Shown one piece after another: positions 18,426-26,389 of a stretch of DNA of 64,000 bases. The position numbers and the translations under genes are program-made. Position 1 is the first letter of the stretch. Every line of letters starts with the position of its first letter. Origin of the DNA: Crocinitomicaceae bacterium (GTDB lineage Bacteria > Bacteroidota > Bacteroidia > Flavobacteriales_D > Crocinitomicaceae); the NCBI GenBank assembly GCA_024639405.1, contig JAHEIL010000045.1, positions 242,009-306,008 on the forward strand, in the 5' to 3' direction. The notes beneath the pieces are model-generated. The model was not told where the DNA came from, did not search any database, and was given only the letters and a program-made list of their open reading frames with translations.

Positions 18426-19722
18426 ATGCTCCTTCCGTAAAATCTAAGGAATTACCAAAGGATTCTTTTAATTGCGAGATGCTGAAATAAGCAACAACAA
18501 TAAAGAAAATGCCAACGATCATTGCGGAAAAAGCGTCGTTGATTCCTTGCGCTAGCAAAATTCCAAATAAAAGGGTGATCAATGGAACTGTTCCGCGAAC
18601 AAAATTGGGAATGGTATTGGCGGCAGTTGAACGCACGTTGGTGCCAAATTGCTCTGCGGCAATGGTTACAAATATTGCCCAATAACCAGAACCTGTTCCC
18701 AATAAAAAACACACAAAATAATACGTTTCTAAGGAACAATTTTTGAGAAAGAAAAGAAAATACAGGGTGACACTCGCCGTGAAAACTAAGTAGATTTTAA
18801 CCACTTTTTTTCTGCTTTTTAGCAATTGACTCAGTATTCCCGACACTAAATCACCAAAGGATAAACCGATATAAGCATACATCACCGCTTTGCCATTCAC
18901 CACATTTTTCAAGCCAACTAAAGGTCCAAAATTGTCTTTTGAGTTCATTACTAATAACCCAATAACAAACCAAATTGGAACTCCAATCAGCACACAATAT
19001 AAATACTTTAAACGGTTTTCTTTTGAACCTAACAACACCCTGAAACTTCCTTTTTGAAGGTATGTTTGTTCTTTAGCTGCTATAAAAAATGAAGATTCTA
19101 AGGTTCCGACACGCAACAATAACAAAACGAAACCCATGAAACCACCGACAAGGTACGCAACTTGCCAGTTGGCAAAATGCACTTTAAATAATTGGAATAA
19201 AAAATCTGCAATTCCTGTTCCTTTTGCGCCAACCAAGGAGGCAACAACGGCACCCAATGCGCCAAAAGTTACAACTAACATTGTTCCGTAGCCACGCTTT
19301 TCTTTTGACATCACTTCAGAAATCAAGGTGATTCCAGCGCCTAATTCGCCCGCCAAGCCAATGCCTGCTATCAAGCGAATGATCGAATAACTCGTTACAT
19401 CTGTAACGAAAGCGTTGGCAATGTTGGCAGAAGAATAGAGTAAAATTGAACCAAAAAGCACTTTCAAGCGACCTCTTTTATCGCCCAAAACGCCCCAAAG
19501 TACACCGCCGATGAGCATGCCAATCATCTGTACATTAAACAAATATTTTCCAGTTGCAGCAATGGTTTGTTCGGTCGCACCCTTCATGATTTGCGTTAAA
19601 CTTTCAGCTTTTACAACACCAAAAAGCACTAAATCGTAGATGTCTACAAAGTAACCAAGGGATGCAACCGTTAATAAGAAAACTAATTGTCGGTTGGATT
19701 TATTCGCTTCCAATTTATTCAT
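18424..19722 (-). CDS. MFS transporter, sugar/organic-acid porter type
   Basis: The 432-residue protein has about twelve hydrophobic segments and the MFS motif GVLWGVLGDKRGRLK between helices 2 and 3. LIAGIGLAGELGAGITLISEVM and EKRGYGTM are also typical of metabolite:H+ symporters of the ProP/ShiA/KgtP kind. The substrate is not deducible. A terminator separates it from yceI upstream, and a near-match promoter box (TATATTCG, 19727-19734) ends four bases before ATG 19722. It runs convergently into the peroxiredoxin terminator. Confidence 0.85.
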   Translation of the reverse strand: MNKLEANKSNRQLVFLLTVASLGYFVDIYDLVLFGVVKAESLTQIMKGATEQTIAATGKYLFNVQMIGMLIGGVLWGVLGDKRGRLKVLFGSILLYSSANIANAFVTDVTSYSIIRLIAGIGLAGELGAGITLISEVMSKEKRGYGTMLVVTFGALGAVVASLVGAKGTGIADFLFQLFKVHFANWQVAYLVGGFMGFVLLLLRVGTLESSFFIAAKEQTYLQKGSFRVLLGSKENRLKYLYCVLIGVPIWFVIGLLVMNSKDNFGPLVGLKNVVNGKAVMYAYIGLSFGDLVSGILSQLLKSRKKVVKIYLVFTASVTLYFLFFLKNCSLETYYFVCFLLGTGSGYWAIFVTIAAEQFGTNVRSTAANTIPNFVRGTVPLITLLFGILLAQGINDAFSAMIVGIFFIVVAYFSISQLKESFGNSLDFTEGA

Positions 19723-19751
19723 GGAACGAATATAGTATTTTTACATAAAAA

Positions 19752-19790
19752 AAAGCTGTGATCAAATGACCACAGCTTTAATTTTTTTGA
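19752..19790 (-). terminator. Terminator after yceI
   Basis: A perfect 9-bp stem AAAGCTGTG/CACAGCTTT (19752-19779) with a 10-base loop. On the minus strand it is followed by a run of eight T, so it ends the yceI transcript. A T run on the plus side could also work in reverse. Confidence 0.85.
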
Positions 19791-19800
19791 ACGAATGTTC

Positions 19801-20328
19801 TTATTGTTTAATGAATTGGATTTCACTGTTCAAACGGATGTCATCACTTAAAACGATGCTTCCAGCTTCTGTAACTGCGCTCCATTTTAAACCAAATTCA
19901 CTTCTTTTAATTTTTCCAGAAATAGTTAATCCAGCTTTTGTTTGACCATAAGGATCAACAACAATACCACCGAAATCTACATCTAATTCCACTTTTTTCG
20001 TAGTATCACGAATTGTTAAATCGCCGATTAATTTGAACTCATCATCCGATTTTTTAACAACTTCACTGCTTTTAAATGTCATTGAAGGATAAACTTCTGC
20101 ATTGAAAAAATCATCTGCTTTCAAATGCGCATCACGGTCAGCAACACCTGTATTGATTGAATTAATAGCAGCTGAAAAATTAAACTGCGCTGTAGAGAAA
20201 TCATCTCCTTGTGTAGTTGCATCTGCTGAGAAATCATTAAAATTCCCACTAACGTTTGTAATCATCATGTGTTTCACTTTGAAACCGATCTCACTGTGCA
20301 TGTTATCAACTGTCCACTTTGTTTCCAT
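19801..20328 (-). CDS. YceI family protein
   Basis: The 175-residue protein has the YceI pattern: WTVDNMHSEIGFKVKHMMITNVSGNF at the N-terminus, the middle block AHLKADDFFNAEVYPSMTFKS, and FGLKWSAVTEAGSIVLSDDIRL at the C-terminus (quoted in parts). YceI-fold proteins are lipocalin-like barrels that bind isoprenoid quinones or other lipids. No signal peptide is visible, so this one is probably cytoplasmic. It is monocistronic, with its own terminator and an upstream promoter box. Crp/Fnr and DUF3050 genes follow on the same strand side. Confidence 0.92.
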   Translation of the reverse strand: METKWTVDNMHSEIGFKVKHMMITNVSGNFNDFSADATTQGDDFSTAQFNFSAAINSINTGVADRDAHLKADDFFNAEVYPSMTFKSSEVVKKSDDEFKLIGDLTIRDTTKKVELDVDFGGIVVDPYGQTKAGLTISGKIKRSEFGLKWSAVTEAGSIVLSDDIRLNSEIQFIKQ

Positions 20329-20357
20329 ATTATCTTGTATTTGATTAATTAATACTG

Positions 20358-20365
20358 CAAAATTA
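20358..20365 (-). promoter_or_regulatory. -7 box TAATTTTG of yceI
   Basis: An exact TAnnTTTG match on the minus strand, 29 bases before ATG 20328, in the short gap behind the Crp/Fnr gene. Confidence 0.55.
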
Positions 20366-20397
20366 ATGGCTTGAACAACAAAAAACGTTGATGTAGG

Positions 20398-20991
20398 TTA
20401 AGACTTATGCAATTGTTTTTTCATTCGACTCAACGATTCAGGTAAAATACCTAAATAAGATGCAATTTGGTGTTGAGGAACCAATTGTTCAATTCCTGGT
20501 GAACGTTTGATCAATTCTTCGTATCGCTCTTTTGCTTTTGCACTGATTGTCAATAAAAATCGTTTTTGCATCACGGTTAAATGCTTTTGCGTAATGATTC
20601 TAAAAACACGCTCTAAACTTGGGACTTGCTGAAATAATTGCTCTTTTTTAGCTGGATCAATGGTTAAAATAATCCCGTCTTCTAACGCTTGTGCTGATAC
20701 ATTGGAGATTTCATTGGAATAAAAGGAAGCCATATCCCCTACCCACCAATCTTTAAAACCAAAATAAAGCACATGCTCTAAGCCTTTTTCATCGCAATAA
20801 AAAACACGAAAAGTTCCAGCTAAGATAAACGCTTCAGCATTACAGATTTCTCCTTGCTGGAAAACAAAATCCTTTTTTTTGATTTTTTGAAGCGTATAGG
20901 CTGATTTTATCGCATCAATTTCTTGCGGACTCAATTCAACACGTTGTTGAAAATAGGTGATTAATGCAACGTACTCTGAATCGTGTTTCAC
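20398..20991 (-). CDS. Crp/Fnr-family transcriptional regulator
   Basis: The protein is about 197 residues long. It has a cyclic-nucleotide-binding-like beta-roll (FVFQQGEICNAEAFILAGTFRVF) and a C-terminal helix-turn-helix (VPQHQIASYLGILPESLSRMKKQL). No Fe-S cysteine cluster is seen, so it is not an FNR-type oxygen sensor. No ATG exists near the N-terminus. The likely start is GTG 20991 or TTG 20994, just after the stop of the DUF3050 gene at 20997; the longer GTG at 21042 would overlap it by 46 bases. This is the pattern of a translationally coupled second gene. Confidence 0.85.
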   Translation of the reverse strand: MKHDSEYVALITYFQQRVELSPQEIDAIKSAYTLQKIKKKDFVFQQGEICNAEAFILAGTFRVFYCDEKGLEHVLYFGFKDWWVGDMASFYSNEISNVSAQALEDGIILTIDPAKKEQLFQQVPSLERVFRIITQKHLTVMQKRFLLTISAKAKERYEELIKRSPGIEQLVPQHQIASYLGILPESLSRMKKQLHKS

Positions 20992-20996
20992 CAAAA

Positions 20997-21779
20997 TTAT
21001 AGTTGATTTTTTTGTTGAATCGCTTCGTAAACGCCGTCCCACAATACAATTCTCATTTTTAAAGATTGTTCAATGGCAGTGGCTACTTCTTCCCATTTTT
21101 GAGGATCGTTCCCGCATAATTGTTCTGTCATTTCTAGTGCTAAATGACTATGATGGTCGCCATCCACTTCAATGTGACGTTCCAAATAATATTTAAAAAC
21201 AGAAACTTTTTCTGGAATACGCGAATAAATATCATTCACCATCGCATAAAACATTCCAGGAATCAAATCTTCTCTTCCGAAGGTGAAAATAGCTGCTTGT
21301 AAGTAATCTTTTCCAGAAGATATGCACTCAAATGTAAATGAAACAAAAGCTTGAATAGCTGGTGCTACATGCGCTTCAATTAAAGCTTCATGAACTGATT
21401 TTTGTGCTGAAATTTGTGCTATAAATCCGTTGATTTGTTCTTGGTCAACATTTAATTGTTGCATGGCATCCATGTACAATTCAAAATGGCTTTTACGAAT
21501 TCCATTTAAATCGACATCGCTTTCTTCACCGACCACAATTTCATTGATTAAATAGCGGGTATTCGCATCTCCTTTTGGCAACCAAGGAACGCTTGTACAG
21601 GTCAAATTGTTTTGTAAAGCTTTCAACAATGACATAAAATCCCAAACAGCAAAAATATGGTATTGCATGAAAATCGCTAAGTCCTCTTCGTTTTGTATTA
21701 AGTTATAAACCTTGTGCTGAATAATTTGTTCTTTTAAAGGCGCAATGCGTACTTGAATTTGATCGATGTATTGACTCAT
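20997..21779 (-). CDS. DUF3050 heme-oxygenase-like protein
   Basis: The protein (260 residues) matches DUF3050: HKVYNLIQNEEDLAIFMQYH, FAVWDFMSLLKALQNNLTC, VPWLPKGDANTRYLINEIV and GEESDVD. Conserved acid and His residues (E-E-D, and HIEVDGDHHSHLA near the C-terminus) resemble metal-ligand patterns of heme-oxygenase-like diiron oxidases, but the family function is unknown. ATG 21779 is chosen: a -7 box at 21797-21804 covers the codons after the longer ATG 21812, so that start would lie upstream of transcription. The Crp/Fnr gene follows at five bases. Confidence 0.8.
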   Translation of the reverse strand: MSQYIDQIQVRIAPLKEQIIQHKVYNLIQNEEDLAIFMQYHIFAVWDFMSLLKALQNNLTCTSVPWLPKGDANTRYLINEIVVGEESDVDLNGIRKSHFELYMDAMQQLNVDQEQINGFIAQISAQKSVHEALIEAHVAPAIQAFVSFTFECISSGKDYLQAAIFTFGREDLIPGMFYAMVNDIYSRIPEKVSVFKYYLERHIEVDGDHHSHLALEMTEQLCGNDPQKWEEVATAIEQSLKMRIVLWDGVYEAIQQKNQL

Positions 21780-21796
21780 GATTGTTTCGTTTTTTG

Positions 21797-21828
21797 CAAA
21801 ATTAATGTTCATTTAGAGTTTAAACAAA
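21797..21828 (-). promoter_or_regulatory. Full -33/-7 promoter of the DUF3050-crp unit
   Basis: TTTG (21825-21828) and TAATTTTG (21797-21804) on the minus strand are 20 bases apart, which fits the Bacteroidota consensus. The box ends 17 bases before ATG 21779 and decides the start. Confidence 0.65.
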
Positions 21829-21862
21829 TTTATGCTTGAGTTGTTTTAAATAAAAAACAAAG

Positions 21863-22312
21863 ATGTATCAATTCAAGCGGACACAATTAGTTAAAACAGA
21901 TTTACAAACCTGTTGGGATTTCTTTTCATCCCCGAAAAACTTAAAAAAAATAACACCAGAATACATGGGTTTTGATGTCTTGTTAGACATTCCAGAAAAA
22001 ATGTATCCGGGTTTAATGATTGAATATACGGTGAAGCCAGTTTTTTCTATTCCAATGAAATGGATCACTGAAATTACTCATGTTGAACCATTAAAATTCT
22101 TTGTCGATGAACAACGCAAAGGTCCTTACAAAATCTGGCACCACGAGCATCATTTTGAATCCGTTGAAAATGGAGTTATGATGACAGACATCGTTTCATA
22201 CGAATTGCCAATGGGATTTTTGGGGAGAATAGCACACCCATTTATCGTCGAAAAAAAGTTGAAAGAAATTTTTGACTATCGATTTAAAGTCGTGGTAGAA
22301 TATTTTAAGTGA
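21863..22312 (+). CDS. SRPBCC-family protein
   Basis: The 149-residue protein resembles the START/Bet v 1-like SRPBCC cyclase/polyketide group found in many bacteria: TDLQTCWDFFSSPKNLKKITPEYMGF at the front (in parts), then MIEYTVKPVFSIPMKWITEITHVEP and MGFLGRIAHPFIVEKKLKEIFDYR at the end. The fold binds hydrophobic ligands; the ligand is unknown. It is divergent to the DUF3050-crp unit, with only 83 bases between start codons. Confidence 0.8.
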   Translation: MYQFKRTQLVKTDLQTCWDFFSSPKNLKKITPEYMGFDVLLDIPEKMYPGLMIEYTVKPVFSIPMKWITEITHVEPLKFFVDEQRKGPYKIWHHEHHFESVENGVMMTDIVSYELPMGFLGRIAHPFIVEKKLKEIFDYRFKVVVEYFK

Positions 22313-22380
22313 TTTTATTTCTTTTAATGGCTTAATTCAAGGGATTTTGTATCTTTAGAATCTATTTTAGATGAACAAAG

Positions 22381-23892
22381 ATGCCCTTTAATTCAATTTT
22401 TTCCTGGATCATAAAAAAGCGAATTCATCAAATTGATTTATTCAAACAATATCCCTTGGAGGTTCAGGAGGAATTGCGATTAAAGTTGGTAGCTACTGCA
22501 AAAAATACTGTTTGGGGGAAATCACATCGTTTTTCTACCATCAAATCGTATACTGACTTTAAAAATGCAGTTCCACTTCAAGAATACATTAGCTTATTCC
22601 CATTCATTCAAAGAGCAATGGATGGAGAATTGAACGTTTTGTGGCCCAAAAAAACCAATTGGTTTGCCAAATCATCTGGAACAACCGAGGCTAAAAGTAA
22701 ATTCATTCCTGTTACAAAAGATTCGTTAGAAGAATGTCATTACAAAGGTGGAAAAGATTTATTGGCGCTTTATTACAACAATCATCCCAAGCGGAAATTA
22801 TACAATGGAAAACACTTAATCATTGGCGGTAGCGCACAAATCAATCAATTAAGCACAGACAGTTATTTCGGTGATTTATCGGCAATAATTGTAAAGAATT
22901 TACCCTTTTGGGCAGAAATTCGGCGAACTCCTTCTAAAGAAATCGCGTTGATGAGTGAATGGGAAAGCAAAATTGAAAAAATGGCGCGTTCTACGATTAA
23001 TGAAGATGTATTAATCATAGCGGGTGTTCCAAGTTGGACAATGGTTCTTGCCAAAAAAGTATTGGAAATTAGTGGGAAATCAAACCTCAAAGAAGTGTGG
23101 CCAAATTTAGAATTATTCATGCATGGCGGTGTAAGTTTTGAGCCTTACAAACATGAATTTCAACGTTTGATTCCTGATAAAACAATGAATTATGTGGAAA
23201 CATACAACGCATCCGAAGGATTTTTTGGTATACAGGATCAATTAGATTCGAATGAATTATTGTTGATGCTAGATTATGGGATTTATTATGAATTCATTCC
23301 GATGAGTTCATTTGATGGTGTTGATTCGAAAGAAGTTTGCAATTTAGAAAATGTAGAATTGCATAAAAATTATGCGCTCGTTATTTCAAGTAATGGCGGA
23401 TTGTGGCGGTACATCATTGGTGATACCATCCAATTTACGAGTTTAAAACCTTTTCGATTTAAAATTACTGGTAGAACCAAACAATACATCAATACGTTTG
23501 GAGAAGAAATTATAGTTGACAATGCAGAAAAGGCAATTGCGTTTGCTTGTGAACAAACCAATAGTCAGTTAAAAGAATTTACAGCTGGACCAATTTATAT
23601 GCAAGCAGGTCAAAAAGGTGGACATGAATGGTTGATAGAATTCACTAAAGCTCCAGAAAATAAAGCGCTTTTTGGTTCATTGCTCGATGAAAAATTGTGC
23701 GAATTAAATTCAGATTACGCTGCTAAAAGAGCCTATAATTTAGTTTTACAAGCACCTTTAATTCAAGAATTACCTGAAGGAACGTTCAATAAATGGTTGA
23801 AATCGATCGAAAAATTAGGCGGGCAAAACAAAGTGCCGCGACTTTCAAACAACCGACAAATTATTGAAGAAGTAATTGCTATATTCGCTTAA
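22381..23892 (+). CDS. GH3-family acyl-acid-amido synthetase-like protein
   Basis: The 503-residue protein matches the GH3 (auxin-responsive promoter) superfamily. The adenylate-binding motif is SSGTTEAKSKFIPVT (from residue 98), with YNASEGFFGIQ in the middle and GLWRYIIGDTIQFTS and KITGRTKQYINTFGEE as later ATP and hinge motifs. Plant GH3 enzymes adenylate carboxylic acids and conjugate them to amino acids. Bacteroidota homologues are widespread but mostly uncharacterised, so substrate and product are unknown. It is followed 13 bases later by a secreted protein gene. Confidence 0.85.
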   Translation: MPFNSIFSWIIKKRIHQIDLFKQYPLEVQEELRLKLVATAKNTVWGKSHRFSTIKSYTDFKNAVPLQEYISLFPFIQRAMDGELNVLWPKKTNWFAKSSGTTEAKSKFIPVTKDSLEECHYKGGKDLLALYYNNHPKRKLYNGKHLIIGGSAQINQLSTDSYFGDLSAIIVKNLPFWAEIRRTPSKEIALMSEWESKIEKMARSTINEDVLIIAGVPSWTMVLAKKVLEISGKSNLKEVWPNLELFMHGGVSFEPYKHEFQRLIPDKTMNYVETYNASEGFFGIQDQLDSNELLLMLDYGIYYEFIPMSSFDGVDSKEVCNLENVELHKNYALVISSNGGLWRYIIGDTIQFTSLKPFRFKITGRTKQYINTFGEEIIVDNAEKAIAFACEQTNSQLKEFTAGPIYMQAGQKGGHEWLIEFTKAPENKALFGSLLDEKLCELNSDYAAKRAYNLVLQAPLIQELPEGTFNKWLKSIEKLGGQNKVPRLSNNRQIIEEVIAIFA

Positions 23893-23905
23893 AATAATTG
23901 AAACA

Positions 23906-24718
23906 ATGATTAAAAACACCCTTCTTTTGCTCGTTTTTTTCAGTGCTTTAATGGTGCGATCCCAAGAAAACGATTGGAAATTAGAAAAAGAAATTGTCCT
24001 ATTAAAAGAAGGTGTTTGGGCTGTAGATGAATTCAATAATGTTTACATAGCTGCGGACAATACACTGACTAAAACAGATTCAATTGGGCAATTAAAATTC
24101 AAACAAAGCATCAAATCATTTGGCAATTTAAGTGCGATAGAAATCATTAACAGCATGAAAATTGTAGTGTTTTCAGAAGAACAGCAAAGTATTGGTTTTT
24201 TTGATAATACTCTAACTCAAAGTGATAATTCAATTGATTTAAGTGAATTAAACATTGTCAATGCACGCATTATTTCTCGGTCATCTCAGCAAGAAAAGTT
24301 ATGGGTACTCGATCAACAAAACTCAACGCTTTTTTTAATTAGTTTGAATCGTTCGAACCAATTTCAAGAAATAAGCAACCTTTCAGGTTTGTTAAATTTA
24401 AACGACATTACATTTATAAAGGAAGAAAAAAACCAGTTATTTGTTGCAGATAAATCCGGTAAAATCTGTCTTTTCGACGTGTATGGAAGCTTGAAAAACT
24501 GCTTCAATTTCCCACGATTTGATGCCCTTACGATCAAAGGAGATTTTATTATTGGCTGTCAAAACGATCAGATAGAATTTTTTAACACCAAAAACTTGGA
24601 GACAAAAAAGCTACTTTTTCCAATAAAAGGGGTAAAAGAATGCAAATTATCCGGTAATTATTTCTATTTTCGAACGGAGAATAAAATTTATAAATACACG
24701 CTTAATTTACACAACTAA
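23906..24718 (+). CDS. Secreted beta-propeller-like protein of unknown function
   Basis: The protein (270 residues from ATG 23906) begins with a signal peptide (KNTLLLLVFFSALMVRSQ). The rest is short repeating strand-like segments such as GVWAVDEFNNVYIAADNTLTK, KLWVLDQQNSTLFLISL and NQLFVADKSGKICLFDVYGS, which resemble propeller blades in PQQ/NHL-like proteins. Aromatic and Asp residues recur at blade ends. I assign no function. An upstream TTG at 23876 overlaps the GH3 gene and would destroy the signal peptide, so it was rejected. It is probably co-transcribed with the GH3 gene. Confidence 0.7.
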   Translation: MIKNTLLLLVFFSALMVRSQENDWKLEKEIVLLKEGVWAVDEFNNVYIAADNTLTKTDSIGQLKFKQSIKSFGNLSAIEIINSMKIVVFSEEQQSIGFFDNTLTQSDNSIDLSELNIVNARIISRSSQQEKLWVLDQQNSTLFLISLNRSNQFQEISNLSGLLNLNDITFIKEEKNQLFVADKSGKICLFDVYGSLKNCFNFPRFDALTIKGDFIIGCQNDQIEFFNTKNLETKKLLFPIKGVKECKLSGNYFYFRTENKIYKYTLNLHN

Positions 24719-24762
24719 TTCTAGCAAATGTTGTAATTTAGCAGGTCTAAATTTAAAATAAT

Positions 24763-25377
24763 ATGCACATTGCAATCGCAGGAAATATTGGTTCAGGAAA
24801 AACAACATTAACAAAGTTGTTAGCGAAACATTACGGATGGGAAACTCATTTCGAAGATGTTGAACAAAACCCTTATTTAAATGACTTTTACGAAGACATG
24901 CAACGCTGGTCGTTCAACCTTCAGATTTATTATTTGAACAGTCGTTTCACTCAGATTCAAGAAATTCAAGTTACTGAAAAGAATGTTATTCAAGATCGAA
25001 CAATATACGAAGATGCATTTATTTTCGCGCCGAATTTACATTCAATGGGGTTGATGACAACGCGTGACTTTGAAAATTATTTTTCATTGTTCAACTTGAT
25101 GGATTCATTTGTTTCTTCACCTGATTTATTGATTTATTTACGTGCTTCTGTTCCAACATTGGTAAACCAAATTCAACAACGCGGTCGTGATTATGAAGAA
25201 AGTATTCGTTTGGATTATTTGAAACGTTTGAACGAGCGATACGAAGCGTGGATTTCTACTTACGATAAAGGTAAATTATTAATCATTGATATTGACAATA
25301 ACCGTTTTCCTGAAAACCAAGAAGATTTAGGAAAAATCATCAATTCAATTGATGGGGAAATTAACGGATTATTTTAA
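24763..25377 (+). CDS. Deoxynucleoside kinase
   Basis: The 204-residue protein has the P-loop GNIGSGKTT (residues 7-15), the substrate-binding DRTIYEDAFIF block (D78-R79) and a lid-like RGRDYEESI stretch. This matches the dCK/dGK family of deoxynucleoside kinases, which phosphorylate deoxyadenosine, deoxyguanosine or deoxycytidine for nucleotide salvage. The exact specificity is not clear from sequence. A near-match promoter box TAATTTAG sits 21 bases upstream. The hldD gene follows after ten bases. Confidence 0.88.
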   Translation: MHIAIAGNIGSGKTTLTKLLAKHYGWETHFEDVEQNPYLNDFYEDMQRWSFNLQIYYLNSRFTQIQEIQVTEKNVIQDRTIYEDAFIFAPNLHSMGLMTTRDFENYFSLFNLMDSFVSSPDLLIYLRASVPTLVNQIQQRGRDYEESIRLDYLKRLNERYEAWISTYDKGKLLIIDIDNNRFPENQEDLGKIINSIDGEINGLF

Positions 25378-25387
25378 AAAATAACGT

Positions 25388-26353
25388 ATGATTGTTGTTA
25401 CAGGCGCTGCAGGTTTCATCGGAAGCTGTTTAGTGAGTCGCTTAAATAAAGCTGGATATGAAGATATTGTTGTTGTAGACGATTTTTCAAAAACAGAAAA
25501 AGCAGAAAATTTAGTTGGCAAAACAATTACAGCAAAAGTTGGTCGGAAAGACTTAATTGCTTGGTTGGAAGACTTTGGGAAAGAAGTGACCATGATTTAT
25601 CACATTGGAGCAAGAACAGATACAACTGAATTTGACAAAGCAATTTTTGATGAATTGAATGTCAATTATTCGAAAGCCGTTTGGGATGCTTGCGTAAAAT
25701 TCAATATTCCATTGGTGTATGCTTCTTCAGCTGCGACGTATGGTTTGGGTGAATTTGGATACGATGACAATCATGCAACAATTCCACAATTAAAACCATT
25801 AAATCCTTACGGTGATTCAAAAAATGATTTCGATAAATGGGTTTTACAACAAACTTCGTTTCCACCATTTTGGGCAGGATTGAAGTTTTTTAATGTTTAC
25901 GGTCCAAATGAATACCACAAAGGCAGAATGGCAAGTGTTATTTTTCATGCCTTTTATCAAATACAAGCGAATGGTAGCATGAAATTATTCCGTTCCCACA
26001 ATCCAGAGTATACAGATGGCGGTCAATTACGCGATTTCGTATACGTGAAAGATGTGGTAGAAGTTTGCTTGTTTTTAATGGAGAAAAAGCCAACTGCAGG
26101 AATTTATAATTTAGGATCTGGAACAGCGCGTACTTTCTTAGATTTGGCAACTAATACGTTTAAAAGTCTTGGGAAAGAGGCTGATATTTCATTCATCGAT
26201 ACACCTATTGACATTCGCGATAAATACCAATATTTTACTGAAGCAAACATGCAGAAGATGTTGAATGCTGGCTATAACGGTGGTTTTCATACCTTGGAAG
26301 AAGGCGTAAAAGATTATGTTCAACATTATTTATTGGACAAAAAATATTATTAA
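25388..26353 (+). CDS. hldD: ADP-glyceromanno-heptose 6-epimerase
   Basis: This 321-residue extended SDR has VTGAAGFIGSC (residues 4-14), YASSAATYG with Ser114, and YGDSKNDFDKW with Y141 and K145. These, with GLKFFNVYGPNEYHKGRMASVIFHAF (given in parts), are typical of HldD/RfaD. It converts ADP-D-glycero-D-manno-heptose to the L-glycero form for the lipopolysaccharide inner core. The other heptose genes (gmhA, hldE) are not in the window. It sits ten bases after the kinase gene. Confidence 0.9.
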   Translation: MIVVTGAAGFIGSCLVSRLNKAGYEDIVVVDDFSKTEKAENLVGKTITAKVGRKDLIAWLEDFGKEVTMIYHIGARTDTTEFDKAIFDELNVNYSKAVWDACVKFNIPLVYASSAATYGLGEFGYDDNHATIPQLKPLNPYGDSKNDFDKWVLQQTSFPPFWAGLKFFNVYGPNEYHKGRMASVIFHAFYQIQANGSMKLFRSHNPEYTDGGQLRDFVYVKDVVEVCLFLMEKKPTAGIYNLGSGTARTFLDLATNTFKSLGKEADISFIDTPIDIRDKYQYFTEANMQKMLNAGYNGGFHTLEEGVKDYVQHYLLDKKYY

Positions 26354-26359
26354 AAAAGA

Positions 26360-26376
26360 TAGAAACAGCGTTTCTA
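26360..26376 (+). promoter_or_regulatory. Small hairpin between hldD and pheT
   Basis: TAGAAAC and GTTTCTA (7-bp stem, three-base loop AGC) fill half of the 36-base gap before ATG 26390. There is no T run, so it is not a terminator. A translational or processing role in pheT expression is only a possibility. Confidence 0.35.
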
Positions 26377-26389
26377 AAGTGCATACAAG

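Noticed and set aside
21780..21812. ATG 21812 as start of the DUF3050 gene
   Set aside because: The -33/-7 promoter pair places the transcription start downstream of this ATG; ATG 21779 gives a family-like N-terminus.
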